From positions 1-29,578 of the IMG/VR virus record IMGVR_UViG_3300028025_000915: a stretch of DNA of 29,578 bases; one strand, 5' to 3'. This document shows, one piece after another, positions 19,406-28,290 of the stretch. Each line of letters opens with the position of its first letter. Position 1 is the first letter of the stretch. This DNA is from a virus. Position numbers and translations under genes: made by a program. The notes below the pieces were generated by a model that had not been told where the DNA came from, made no database searches, and worked only from the letters and a program-made list of their open reading frames with translations.

Positions 19406-20677
19406 TTATCTTCCTGTAGGTAACTGGTTAAAGTCAACTACATTGCCACCACCTTGCTCTGCACCAACAATACGATTAATTTGGCGTACACCACTTGGCC
19501 CAGCTTGTGATTTCAAGCCTTCAATTGCCTTTATGCGAGAATTTTGCTTTTGTTTAATAACTTGGTCGCTATCACCTAACTGTGGGAAGTATTTCTTTTC
19601 TTCGTTAGCGTATTCTGAAGCTGAGATAGCTGCACCCGATTCCTTACGCAACACAGCACTTACAAAATCTCGTCTAGCTTGGTCGTTTTGTTGTTGTTGT
19701 GGGTTAGGCCCACCTAAATAAGTAGGCAACACATTGAATGTAGAACGAACACTTTGTTCTAATTTATCACCAACAATAGGCGCACCGCCTAAAACACCAC
19801 CAGCTACAGTACGAATAACGCCAGTATTGGTTACACCTTGTTTTTCCAAGTCAGTAGCAATTCTGTTGGCTTCAACGGCTCTTGCGCCAAAACTAACAGC
19901 ATTACCTTGTGTTTCTGTTAAAGGTTTGCCGCCACCCATTAAAGGTTCACCACCTTGACCCATTACTGGTCTAGCTTGACCAGTACGAGTATCTATTAAG
20001 AAAGTGCCATCGTCACGCTCAACTACTTGTCCAGCAGTAGGCATCTGCGTCTTAGGAATACGCTGCAATACTATCGTTGGGTTATTAGGATCACGCAATT
20101 CAATAGCCGTACCAGTATCAATCTGCAATGGCGTACGAGGTTTTCCTGCCCCAGTAAATACAGGCTTCATTGTGACTGGATCAATTAATGTATCTTCTAC
20201 GCCCACTTTTATTGGGCCTTCTGTCAGTTTTCTTAATCCAGCGGCTTGCAATGCAGGGTTATATGCGGTTGCAGCAAAGTCATAAGCACCCTGTACATTA
20301 GGTGGTATAGCTGCTTGAGCAGGAGTTCCCCTAACTGTTTCATAAGTTTCAGTAGGTATGTCAGGAGTTCCAGCAATTTCAGGTCTGCCTTGCATAAGGT
20401 TACGAAATTCTTTAAGTTCATCACCGTAACGCTGACGCAATTGTTTAGCAATTTCTAAGGCTTGTTTATCGCCTTGTTCAGCCAAGCGTGAACCCACATA
20501 AGTATTGGCTAAATTAGCAAGATTTTGAGTAAAGGATGGGGCAACATAACGACCACTAATCATTTGACCTTGTGGTTGTTGTTGGCCTTGCTGCATGAGC
20601 AATTGCGCCATTTGTTGTTGGCGGTTTAATTGCTGTTGTTGCTCAAACAGTTCGGGGGGTAGAGTTCCAATAGCCAT
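19406..20677 (-). CDS. Putative internal virion/ejection protein, 423 aa
   Basis: The 423 residues start with a Gln-rich segment (ELFEQQQQLNRQQQMAQLLM, 9-28) and end with the phage motif FVSAVLRKESGAAISASEYA, then EKKYFPQLGDSDQVIKQKQN. That C-terminal motif recurs in ejection-type virion proteins of podophages. The middle is low-complexity with many Pro and Gly. It lies between two other candidate ejection proteins, and the three probably form the internal assembly. Catalytic motifs are absent. Confidence 0.75.
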   Translation of the reverse strand: MAIGTLPPELFEQQQQLNRQQQMAQLLMQQGQQQPQGQMISGRYVAPSFTQNLANLANTYVGSRLAEQGDKQALEIAKQLRQRYGDELKEFRNLMQGRPEIAGTPDIPTETYETVRGTPAQAAIPPNVQGAYDFAATAYNPALQAAGLRKLTEGPIKVGVEDTLIDPVTMKPVFTGAGKPRTPLQIDTGTAIELRDPNNPTIVLQRIPKTQMPTAGQVVERDDGTFLIDTRTGQARPVMGQGGEPLMGGGKPLTETQGNAVSFGARAVEANRIATDLEKQGVTNTGVIRTVAGGVLGGAPIVGDKLEQSVRSTFNVLPTYLGGPNPQQQQNDQARRDFVSAVLRKESGAAISASEYANEEKKYFPQLGDSDQVIKQKQNSRIKAIEGLKSQAGPSGVRQINRIVGAEQGGGNVVDFNQLPTGR

Positions 20678-20678
20678 A

Positions 20679-20963
20679 TTAATATCCTGCCTGTTGATAT
20701 GCTGGATCCATGTAATTAGGCATAGGCTGGCTGTAATCTGTTACAGGCGCAGGTTTTGTTGGGTCTTTTTTACGCAACATTGCTGCCATAGCCATAGGGT
20801 TCATGCCACCACCCTGCCCTACTTGACCAGCAGCTTGGGTTAATCCTTGACCTTGTTGCATTGCCATATTTTGCATGGCTTGTTGCTGTGCAATATTTTG
20901 AAAATATGGGCTTAAACCGCCAAGGTCTTGGGGTTGCTGCATTGGCATAATGTATGAGTTCAT
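20679..20963 (-). CDS. Gln/Met-rich small virion-associated protein, 94 aa
   Basis: This 94-residue protein is rich in Gln, Met and Pro (MNSYIMPMQQPQDLGGLSPY opening, IAQQQAMQNMAMQQGQGL) and lacks recognisable domains. It sits one base after the 351-aa gene overlap (ATGA region at 20960-20963) and two bases before the 423-aa gene. Composition matches its ejection-protein neighbours, so an internal virion component is likely. Confidence 0.65.
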   Translation of the reverse strand: MNSYIMPMQQPQDLGGLSPYFQNIAQQQAMQNMAMQQGQGLTQAAGQVGQGGGMNPMAMAAMLRKKDPTKPAPVTDYSQPMPNYMDPAYQQAGY

Positions 20964-22015
20964 AATTGTCCGTAATCTACGGCTTTATAGCCGTTATCAA
21001 GGGTTATTACAGCATTAGGGTACATAACTTCTACTTCTTGTGCCATCACGCCTGTATGCGTTCCATGACCTGCTAATGGGTGATCCTTAAATTCATCTTT
21101 GTACTCGTATGTATATACGGGTAAACCATTAGGTAACCAAGCAATGTGCTTAATGTTTTCTTTTGTGCGAATGTCAGAATATTTCATAATTCCAGCACCA
21201 CCTAAACCCATTAAACCTTGGTTAAAGTTCTGTTGTGCAGCTTGTTGGGCATTAAAGTCACCCATTTGGGCGTTGTATTGCATACCAGCAGCACCTAATA
21301 AATCAGGGCCAGCCGTTGTTGCTTGATTAAATGAATTAACGAATTGTGGGCCTGTCACCTGTGAACCAGTACGCACCGCAGATAGGGTGTTCAATGGTTC
21401 GTTACGCAGATAGGCTTGTTCGGTTAATGCTTGCTGACGGGCTTGCTGACCAACGCCAAAACCTTGTGTCGTAGCGGCAGCTAGTAAGTCGTTCTCACGC
21501 TGGGCTTGATTTTGCATTGCACGGTCATACGCTACAGAGCCAATATCAATACCCTTGTTGGCTAATTGCTGTTGCAAGGCATCTCGAGTTTGCTGAATCT
21601 GCGGATTTAACCTCTGCATATACGCTTCTTGATACGACTGGCTAGGATTAAAGCCAGTAGTAGGTAATGCTGCCGTATTAAACGGGGTGTTGAGCATATT
21701 CTCAACATACCCTAGACCTTTATTTGCTAACTGACCTAAACCCATGCTTGTTTGGTTTTGATAGTCTAAAAGCTGTTGTTGCTGTGGGCTTAATGCTTGT
21801 GTAGCGGTATAGGTAGGATTACCGTAAGGGTCTGTACCTGACTGTGAATAAGTAAGGCTACCGTATGGCGTAACTTGATTGATTCGATTGGCAGCCGTAG
21901 CCGCTCTTGCAGCATCTAAGTTACCTGCCGCAGTTTCTTGTGCCGCAGCAGCGTAGTTTGGCGCAGCAGGTGCGCTTGGCGCAGGGCCTAATCCTAAAAA
22001 TCCACCACCACCCAT
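20960..22015 (-). CDS. Candidate ejection protein with C-terminal S74 self-cleaving chaperone
   Basis: Residues 1-270 are Gln/Ala/Asn-rich and helical, like internal virion proteins (QNQAQRENDLLAAATTQGFG). The last 72 residues are a Peptidase_S74 intramolecular chaperone: KYSDIRTKENIKHI (S280/D281 as likely cleavage site, K285), LPNGLPVYTYEYKDE, and HTGVMAQEVEVMYPNAV. This domain usually trimerises tail spikes and fibres and then cuts itself off. Here it is fused to a non-fibre protein. The final short GYKAVDYGQL is the usual end of the domain. It belongs to the ejection block by neighbours. Confidence 0.82.
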   Translation of the reverse strand: MGGGGFLGLGPAPSAPAAPNYAAAAQETAAGNLDAARAATAANRINQVTPYGSLTYSQSGTDPYGNPTYTATQALSPQQQQLLDYQNQTSMGLGQLANKGLGYVENMLNTPFNTAALPTTGFNPSQSYQEAYMQRLNPQIQQTRDALQQQLANKGIDIGSVAYDRAMQNQAQRENDLLAAATTQGFGVGQQARQQALTEQAYLRNEPLNTLSAVRTGSQVTGPQFVNSFNQATTAGPDLLGAAGMQYNAQMGDFNAQQAAQQNFNQGLMGLGGAGIMKYSDIRTKENIKHIAWLPNGLPVYTYEYKDEFKDHPLAGHGTHTGVMAQEVEVMYPNAVITLDNGYKAVDYGQL

Positions 22016-22016
22016 G

Positions 22017-22451
22017 TCATTCTCCCTTGTTTAGAGGGCATCGGATGTTAAGAAACCGACACTCCTCTTTTTTCATAGCCATAATTACTAAATCCCCATC
22101 CATATGGGCATCAGGTATTTCAGCTACCACTTTAAAACCAAGGTGTCGGTTTAATTTTAAGGCATCTTCATTATCGCCACAAATTTGCCCTAGTATAACG
22201 CTAACACCTAATTTATTAAAGGGGTAATCGAATACTGCCCACAAAAAATCCCTACTTGCCCAATCTTCGCCAACGCTGCCAATGTGTATTTCACAGGCTT
22301 TTGGCATAAAATTGGTATATCCTGCTACTGCTACTAAATTACCGTCTTTAAGTTGTCCTATACATTGCGTAGTTTCGGGTAACGGATGGTTCAAAATGCG
22401 TACCAGCCAATCACCCATGTATTTTTGATCTTTAGTCGTAACTGATCGCAA
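22017..22451 (-). CDS. GNAT-like acetyltransferase inside structural cluster
   Basis: This 144-residue protein has VAVAGYTNFMPKACEIHIGS (39-58), then FLWAVFDYPFNKLGVSVILG and NRHLGFKVV, which correspond to the beta-strands and acetyl-CoA binding region of GNAT-type acetyltransferases; similar phage proteins are commonly annotated so. The classical Q/RxxGxG/A motif is degenerate (ILGQICGDNEDA). Substrate unknown; host or virion protein acetylation are possible. It sits gap-free between the beta-propeller-like tail protein and the ejection proteins. Confidence 0.75.
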   Translation of the reverse strand: MRSVTTKDQKYMGDWLVRILNHPLPETTQCIGQLKDGNLVAVAGYTNFMPKACEIHIGSVGEDWASRDFLWAVFDYPFNKLGVSVILGQICGDNEDALKLNRHLGFKVVAEIPDAHMDGDLVIMAMKKEECRFLNIRCPLNKGE

Positions 22452-24221
22452 TTACAGGATTCCCCCACGCTCCATTACAAAATCGGTACTAGCCCAATGA
22501 AACTCAATGCGCTGAGATACCACATTCATACTAACTGAGCCAGCATAGCCTAATCCAGTTACGCCTTGCCATATCTTTGTTGTTACCAAACCACCGCCCC
22601 AATTGGCGTTATCCCATGTGTCTAAATCCCATTCACCTGTATTCAAGATTGACGGGTTAAACGATATTTGATTGGTTAAATTTACGGTGTCAAAGTCTGT
22701 ACTTATGCCGCATAGAACGGTAGGTAAGCCGTTATCGGTCTGAAGGATTGGGCGAACCAAGGTAAAGCGTTTTTGCTGTCCACGACTGTCAAAATAGGAA
22801 TACGCTTGCTGAACGAAAGCTATAATGTTGTTTCCTGCATCGGCATAGGTGTCGTAAAACTTACCTACAAAGCCTGTTCCACCAAAATACATATCATCAC
22901 CACTTAATTCCCAGCAATTTGCGTTGATATTGGTAAATCTTGCCCAAGACTTTGTAATATTGTGCATTACATACTGCTCTGAACCCCCTGTTACGGGAAT
23001 ATTAACGATCAGCATATTAACTTTGGCAAAATAATTGATTTGCCAGCCAAAATTATTGGCGTAAAGGTCGGCAGCTTGGCTAATAGCAAAGAAAATCTTG
23101 TCTGTAATGTTGACACGGGGGTCTAAACGAGTAGATTGCAGCCCTGCGGATAAGGGTACAAGACCATCTTCCGTCAAAAGTAGCAAATCGCCACCGTATT
23201 TAAACAAGCATTTACGGGCAAAAGTCTGTCCGATGTTCCAAATACCAATTAACGCCCAATCATTAGGGTCGGAAGGGTCTGATCCCTTGTAAATAGCGAC
23301 TTCACCGTTACTGGTAACAAAAGCGGCTAGGTCATCTACCCCATATCCTGCGTCAATAGTCCATGTACCCATCGCTTGCAGGTAGCCACCCTTTTTAAAG
23401 ATGCCGCCAAGGGGAAATTCGGTTACTGCGCCATTGATTGAATCTACGGGTAAATACCAAAAGCTAAGACTGTCTTTTTGCACAAAATACAGGCGTTCTT
23501 TGAACAGATTAATGTTTGCAAACTGGTTGGAATTTAGCCCTGTTACAAAGTATTTAACGGTATAAGTGCCTACAACAGTTGCATTTCCGCTAGGGGCGGT
23601 TGCCATTGTGTAGGTAAAAGTCGTAGCGTTTGTAACGGTAATTTGATAAGTACCATTAAATTCGGCTGGGGTTGCACCTGCTACCGTAACCGTATTACCA
23701 GTCACCAAACCATGCGCTACAGCCGTTGTAAGGGTCGCTGTCAGGTTTCCCGTGCCGCCCCTTGTAATGGTACTAATTGTCTGTGCTGTGCTTGTAGTGG
23801 CTGATCTTGACCATACTGTACCGTCATATACGACCATTGGATCAACACCGTTTACAGCGGGCATAAACGAACCACCAGCCGTTGTAATCATGGAATGAAT
23901 CCACTTGCCATCTGTGTTGCCAGTAAGACTTGCGGTAGCCGTAGAAGTGCTTGCATCGTAAATAATGGTGGCATTTGAGGCAAACATTTTATTTACGGAT
24001 GGGCTGCTGTAGTTCATTAAAGCTAAAACTGCACCTGAAATGCCAGTTGAAGTCTTGGTATAGCCTTTTCTTAGCGTAACATCGGTAGGCGTAGGAAAGA
24101 AGTTGACCATCTGAACCGCATCAAGTGGGTTCATTTCAGCCAAAGAATCCCTAGCGTTCCATCCACCAATAGGGGCAGGTAAGCTAGTAGTTACGGCTGT
24201 GCGACCTTTAGCGACTGCCAT
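22452..24221 (-). CDS. Tail nozzle/stabilisation protein with inserted Ig-like domain
   Basis: The 589 residues start with TTSLPAPIGGWNARDSLAEM (11-30), continue DAVQMVNFFPTPTDVTLRKG (34-53), and then read as a beta-propeller-type repeat protein of the kind forming the tail nozzle or DNA-stabilising plug in podophages (P22 gp10-like in role). A segment around 145-225 has AHGLVTGNTVTVAGATP, EFNGTYQITVTNATTFTYTM, which is a separate Ig-like beta domain repeatedly seen inserted in phage structural proteins. Location after the adaptor gene supports the call. Fold is by pattern, not tested. Confidence 0.78.
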   Translation of the reverse strand: MAVAKGRTAVTTSLPAPIGGWNARDSLAEMNPLDAVQMVNFFPTPTDVTLRKGYTKTSTGISGAVLALMNYSSPSVNKMFASNATIIYDASTSTATASLTGNTDGKWIHSMITTAGGSFMPAVNGVDPMVVYDGTVWSRSATTSTAQTISTITRGGTGNLTATLTTAVAHGLVTGNTVTVAGATPAEFNGTYQITVTNATTFTYTMATAPSGNATVVGTYTVKYFVTGLNSNQFANINLFKERLYFVQKDSLSFWYLPVDSINGAVTEFPLGGIFKKGGYLQAMGTWTIDAGYGVDDLAAFVTSNGEVAIYKGSDPSDPNDWALIGIWNIGQTFARKCLFKYGGDLLLLTEDGLVPLSAGLQSTRLDPRVNITDKIFFAISQAADLYANNFGWQINYFAKVNMLIVNIPVTGGSEQYVMHNITKSWARFTNINANCWELSGDDMYFGGTGFVGKFYDTYADAGNNIIAFVQQAYSYFDSRGQQKRFTLVRPILQTDNGLPTVLCGISTDFDTVNLTNQISFNPSILNTGEWDLDTWDNANWGGGLVTTKIWQGVTGLGYAGSVSMNVVSQRIEFHWASTDFVMERGGIL

Positions 24222-24223
24222 AA

Positions 24224-25126
24224 TTAACTGCCGTAGCCAGTATCAGGGATATTAGCCCAGCCAATAAGCACAGCACTTGGTTGCGGTGCAAACGACAGGG
24301 TAGCAGAGCCTTTATCGTTAGCTTTGGCAACGCTTAAATAGCGGCTGTAATCTTGTTGCAATGCGGTAGTGTCAAACGACTTAACTTGAAAATACTTGAG
24401 TTTTGTCAGCAATACAATGATTGAATCATCAAGTACGGTTGTGTCGGTATCTGCGGTAAAACTGTTTTTTACAGCGTTAGTTGCACTTCTAGCCCATCCT
24501 TTTGAACGGTACTCAAAACCTAAGTATTCTAGGGTATTGTAAGGCGGCCATATTTCAAATTGATTGCCAAGAATACGCCAACGCACCCGAGGGCCTGTTG
24601 AAATATATCCTGATTTAAGCCATTGCCATTGCTGGGCATCAACAGGGCCAAGCATCTGCCAATGTTTTGTCTTATCCCAATGGGTATTATCGGTAATGGT
24701 TTCGTAATCAGGCGGCAATGGGTAAATAGTCTTACTAAAGGTAACTGTACCGCCAATGCTTGTAGAAGAAGCTAATTGACTAGCAGTTACCGTTGATCCT
24801 GAAACTTCTTCCACATAAGTATCTTGGGGAATTGCTGTGCCAACGATTGAATAAGTATTATCTAAGCCTGTGACATCACCAACATTTAACAAATTGTAAG
24901 TATTGGCAATAGTGTCACAGGTCGTGGTGATTGCTGTGGTGTAAAACCTGTATTCCAGTTCCAATGCTTGCCAATTGTGTTCTTTTACAAGGTCATACCC
25001 AGCACGGTTCATCAAAGCCAAGACTTGCTGCACATCTTGGTTTGTGTTGCCTTGCACATAAGTTGGTATGGCTAAGTTAAGTTCAGCGGTGACTTGCTGG
25101 ACAAGTTCAAGCATTGTTGATGACAT
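24224..25126 (-). CDS. Head-tail adaptor-like protein, 300 aa
   Basis: The protein begins with MLELVQQVTAELNLAIPTYV and DVQQVLALMNRAGYDLVKEH (30-49), a helical opening typical of podophage adaptor/head-completion proteins of the P22 gp4 or T7 gp11 role. It then has LPPDYETITDNTHWDKTKHW (157-176) and WRILGNQFEIWPP, a pattern seen in this group. It would bind under the portal and carry the nozzle. The neighbours in order, capsid, small unknowns, this protein, nozzle, fit that role. It directly abuts both genes. Confidence 0.75.
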   Translation of the reverse strand: MSSTMLELVQQVTAELNLAIPTYVQGNTNQDVQQVLALMNRAGYDLVKEHNWQALELEYRFYTTAITTTCDTIANTYNLLNVGDVTGLDNTYSIVGTAIPQDTYVEEVSGSTVTASQLASSTSIGGTVTFSKTIYPLPPDYETITDNTHWDKTKHWQMLGPVDAQQWQWLKSGYISTGPRVRWRILGNQFEIWPPYNTLEYLGFEYRSKGWARSATNAVKNSFTADTDTTVLDDSIIVLLTKLKYFQVKSFDTTALQQDYSRYLSVAKANDKGSATLSFAPQPSAVLIGWANIPDTGYGS

Positions 25127-25127
25127 A

Positions 25128-25778
25128 TCAGGCTTCCTCTGTGGCTACCGTTTTCTGTTTACGGGGTTTCTTTTCACCAACAGCAGCAAGTATAGTAGCC
25201 ATCTGCTCTTGCATTAAGGCTAACTTCGCATCTGTTTCTGCCTTTATTTTAGCAGTTTCTAGTTCCTTTTTGGCAAGTTCTTCTTTCAAAGCGTTAATTT
25301 CATGCTCACGCTTGTCGGTTTCTGCCGCTGAAGTTGCTAGATTTAAAAATGCCTTTGCCTTGTCACGGAACGAATAGGGTGACATTCCTGCAATCATTCC
25401 CATGCGCTGTAACTGCTGATCTGAAGCATTTGCAATAGATTCTACCGTTTGGAACTTAATTGCCCTTAATTCTTCGGCTTGGCTTTTTGATACTAAAGGC
25501 CATTCCGTTATAGGCGTTCCAACCACTTCCTCGTCATGCGCTCCCTGTCTATTCATGTAATTAGCCCATTGAATAGGGAAACGGGTCTTATGGTTTTGTA
25601 ACGCATAAGTGTCGATTTCGGTTAGGGTATCGCCAGCAACGCAGATTTGCACAAAATCAAAGTCTTTGTAAATTGGTCTGCCAGCGTCTATGGATTCCTG
25701 CTCTTGTTGTACGGATTTCTTGTAAAAGCGTACTTGCAAACGAGCATCTGCTCCTTGTGTATCTGAAGGTAAAGCCAT
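25128..25778 (-). CDS. Conserved virion-associated protein with C-terminal coiled coil, 216 aa
   Basis: The protein has the opening LQVRFYKKSVQQEQESIDAG (14-33) and RPIYKDFDFVQICVAGDTLT (34-53), followed by RFPIQWANYM and GTPITEWPL (85-110). I know this arrangement as a conserved phage structural or head-associated protein with no exact function. The C-terminal part is a coiled coil rich in Lys, Glu and Ala (EHEINALKEELAKKELETAK). Located after the capsid and its likely decoration protein and behind a terminator, and ahead of the adaptor. Possibly a capsid-interior or minor head protein. Confidence 0.72.
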   Translation of the reverse strand: MALPSDTQGADARLQVRFYKKSVQQEQESIDAGRPIYKDFDFVQICVAGDTLTEIDTYALQNHKTRFPIQWANYMNRQGAHDEEVVGTPITEWPLVSKSQAEELRAIKFQTVESIANASDQQLQRMGMIAGMSPYSFRDKAKAFLNLATSAAETDKREHEINALKEELAKKELETAKIKAETDAKLALMQEQMATILAAVGEKKPRKQKTVATEEA

Positions 25779-25813
25779 TTTTAATTCTCCTAAGGTATTA
25801 GGTTGTTAAAAGG

Positions 25814-25842
25814 AAAAAGGGGCTACCAATTAAGGTAACCCC
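25814..25842 (-). terminator. Intrinsic terminator after capsid genes
   Basis: On the leftward strand GGGGUUACC, loop UUAAUU, GGUAGCCCC, then UUUUU: a nine-pair stem with one U-G pair. It lies in the 86-bp gap between the 97-aa and 216-aa genes. A partial terminator here would keep capsid transcripts more abundant than downstream tail genes, as in other phages. The other strand also has a T-run (CCTGTTTTT). Confidence 0.8.
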
Positions 25843-25864
25843 CTGTTTTTACTACATTTTGCTA

Positions 25865-26158
25865 TTAAACACTAGCTTTGCTGAACCAACCATAATCGCC
25901 TGATGCCATAGAAGCACCTGACAAGTATGTACCTGCACCCAAGGTAGCTTGGAATGTAGATGCGTTGACTACGCAAGTAGCGGTTGAAGCCGCAATTGCA
26001 ACACCAGCTTGGGCAAACACATAGCGAAAGCCATCTGCGCCAAAAGTTTGCAGACCGAGTGGGCCAATAGTTGGGATTGCTACGCCAGCGGAGTTTAGGT
26101 TAGTGTAAGCATTTTCACCTAAATCTACACCAGCGATGGGGAGAGTTGAATATGACAT
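25865..26158 (-). CDS. Small capsid-associated protein (possible decoration), 97 aa
   Basis: This 97-residue Ala/Gly/Thr-rich protein (MSYSTLPIAGVDLGENAYTN) lacks charged residues almost entirely and looks like a beta-rich surface protein. It directly follows the major capsid gene, and a terminator follows it, so it is expressed at capsid level. A decoration or head-stabilising role is inferred from this. No named family is recognised. Confidence 0.65.
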   Translation of the reverse strand: MSYSTLPIAGVDLGENAYTNLNSAGVAIPTIGPLGLQTFGADGFRYVFAQAGVAIAASTATCVVNASTFQATLGAGTYLSGASMASGDYGWFSKASV

Positions 26159-26186
26159 GATAATTTTCCTTTAATTAGTCAGTTGA

Positions 26187-27167
26187 TTAAGAACCAGTCA
26201 GGATGCCTTGGAGTGAAGCATTAGAGCAAGTAAGGTTACCGGCCCAGCCATACAGCTTCACGATTGCATCTTGGTTAATCGATTGACGCTCACCACCGAT
26301 AGGAACGAAATTACGCTCTTTGTGTGGACGGAAGAAGATGTAATCGGTGTTCAAGAGGTACATATACAATGCGTTCTCTTGTGCGCCAATACCACCACCT
26401 AGTACCACATCAGCAGACATACCGCCACCGTAGAACTTGAGGGATGCGAAACCTGCTGCACCTTCGTCTACACCAGCAATACGCTGAATCGCTTGCAAAG
26501 AAGCTACATAGCGTGAATACAAAGTGTTACCAGCAATAATGAGGTCAACCTTATCATTACCACGAACAGATTTGATAGCAGCGTCAGTCATTGCGGCTTG
26601 GATCAATGCAGCGGAGTTAGCACCAGTTGTTGCTTGGTTACGCCAAAAAGTCCAATTTGCACGGTTAATACCACCGTATGTACCAGTTGTAGGTGAAGTG
26701 CTGATAGCAGCGGCTAGACCTGTAATATTCTTACCGCCATTACCTGTTCCGTCACCATACAAGTCACCTGAAATGCGGTTTAACAGACGGGCTTCAGAAA
26801 CCTGCATACGACCATCTAACAAGTCGATGATTGCTTCTTTGCTGCTGTTTTGGAGCATTTCAAGACCACTCATGGTTACTGAGTCAGCATACTGAGTAAT
26901 GCTGAACTGAGCAGCCGAGATTGGGCTATCAGGAGTAATGTTCAAGACTTCGTAACCGCTATAGCTATTAGCATTGTTGGTTGATGGGTCGTTGTACATG
27001 ATTTCCTCGAGGATTACATTACCGCCTGAAAAAGGCCGTACATTACCCTTAGAGTTCAATCGTTGAAGAATTGCATTGTTTTCTGTTAAGTTATCTGCCA
27101 ATACTCCGCTACGACTTTGAATGGTGGTAGCGATAATATCGGTGATTGCGCTATTTGCGAATGCCAT
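26187..27167 (-). CDS. Major capsid protein
   Basis: The 326-residue protein has the set of motifs I associate with a podophage major capsid group: RPFSGGNVILEEIMY (44-58), SYSGYEVLNI (68-77), ISAAQFSITQYADSVTMSGL (83-102), then EAIIDLLDGRM and NRISGDLYGDGTGNGGKNIT. The C-terminal end (GWAGNLTCSNASLQG) is typical of the group too. HK97-like fold is assumed from the family. The scaffold gene precedes it by 23 bases and a candidate decoration gene follows. The 5' leader has an AAAGGA-type ribosome site before ATG. Confidence 0.93.
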   Translation of the reverse strand: MAFANSAITDIIATTIQSRSGVLADNLTENNAILQRLNSKGNVRPFSGGNVILEEIMYNDPSTNNANSYSGYEVLNITPDSPISAAQFSITQYADSVTMSGLEMLQNSSKEAIIDLLDGRMQVSEARLLNRISGDLYGDGTGNGGKNITGLAAAISTSPTTGTYGGINRANWTFWRNQATTGANSAALIQAAMTDAAIKSVRGNDKVDLIIAGNTLYSRYVASLQAIQRIAGVDEGAAGFASLKFYGGGMSADVVLGGGIGAQENALYMYLLNTDYIFFRPHKERNFVPIGGERQSINQDAIVKLYGWAGNLTCSNASLQGILTGS

Positions 27168-27190
27168 GATATTTCCTTTATTTAGTTAAG

Positions 27191-28282
27191 TTAAACCCGA
27201 CCACCCTCTGCATCGGCTAAATTAGCCATCAGCAAGGATCGTCTATCCTTTGCATCTGATTTAGACACTTGACCGCTAGGAGTAACGGATCGTGGACTAA
27301 CAGCAGTTGCTTTAGCTTTAGCTACTTGCTGTGCCTTAGACGCTTGTGTACCAACTGATTTCAGGAGTTTTTCCTGTTCCAGTTTGTACGCTTCGTCATT
27401 CATACGCACCGCTTTGGCATAAGCCGTTTCTAGGTTTGGGGCTAAACCTCGCTCAAGTAATTGAGCCATATCTTCCCGTACCATCTCAAAGTGCGGAAAC
27501 CGCTCTCTGTCACTACTTACTCGTTGAATTTCTTGGTTCAAACGAGCATTTTCTTCCTGCTCCCGTATCGCTGATAGTTGCTGAACTTGTTGCTGTGTAG
27601 CTTGAAGTTGCTGCATTAACTGTTGCTGATACGGGTCTACATATTGTTGTTCAGGCATCTGAACTGCATCTTGATTTAATTGTATTCCATAATCTGCTGC
27701 AAGTCTATGGAACATCTGCACCTTATCTTGGTACGGTGCTTTTGACAAAATCATGTGCGCCCGACCTAGATTGTTAATCCAAGCTACAGGGTGAATGTTT
27801 TGTGCCTGCAATTCAGGTGCAAATTGACCAATGGCTTCTGTAAGCTGCCGTGCATTGTCGGCTTCTGCTTTATAGGCAGAAACGCCCTTTTTGTACTCGG
27901 ATTCACGCTGGTTGGCATATTCAGCAAACTTAGCAAACTCCGCTTTATCTAGCGGTTTGCCTTCCTGCATCTTGTTCCAAACATCCACATACTCTTTTTT
28001 CCAAGTAGTAGGGCGTTTTATTTCCTCGTCAGGAACATCACTAGCTTCTCCCACCATGTCAGATTCTTCAGCGGAATCTTGGTTGGAACTGGCTTCTTGG
28101 GCTTTGAAGCGACCTTTTTCGTCACGGTCGTTGCTTTCTTGACTACTACCTTCTTCGCTGGCGTTTTCGGCTTGGATTGGATCGTCATTTACTTCAATCT
28201 CCTTTTCAACAGGGGTTTCAAGTGTGCCTTCTTCGGCTTGGTCTAGTGCTGCTTCAAGTAATTCTCTGCGGTCATCTGACAT
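27191..28282 (-). CDS. Capsid scaffolding protein
   Basis: This 363-residue protein is acidic in the first 90 residues (VEKEIEVNDDPIQAENASEE) and helical and Gln-rich later (QQLMQQLQATQQQVQQLSAI), with a basic C-terminal tail (SKSDAKDRRSLLMANLADA). That layout and the place right before the capsid gene are standard for scaffolding proteins, which guide prohead assembly and leave before or during packaging. The central TTWKKEYVDVWNKMQEGKPL segment (92-111) is common to the group. No protease domain is seen. Confidence 0.88.
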   Translation of the reverse strand: MSDDRRELLEAALDQAEEGTLETPVEKEIEVNDDPIQAENASEEGSSQESNDRDEKGRFKAQEASSNQDSAEESDMVGEASDVPDEEIKRPTTWKKEYVDVWNKMQEGKPLDKAEFAKFAEYANQRESEYKKGVSAYKAEADNARQLTEAIGQFAPELQAQNIHPVAWINNLGRAHMILSKAPYQDKVQMFHRLAADYGIQLNQDAVQMPEQQYVDPYQQQLMQQLQATQQQVQQLSAIREQEENARLNQEIQRVSSDRERFPHFEMVREDMAQLLERGLAPNLETAYAKAVRMNDEAYKLEQEKLLKSVGTQASKAQQVAKAKATAVSPRSVTPSGQVSKSDAKDRRSLLMANLADAEGGRV

Positions 28283-28290
28283 GGTTGTTC

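Noticed and set aside
19405-19437. Upstream extension of the 620-aa ejection-type gene
   Set aside because: The extra eleven residues overlap the previous gene; the ATG at 19404 has an AGGAAGA site and begins at a conserved motif.
26524-26895. 123-codon rightward frame inside the capsid gene
   Set aside because: Antisense to a well-supported major capsid gene, with no start signals.
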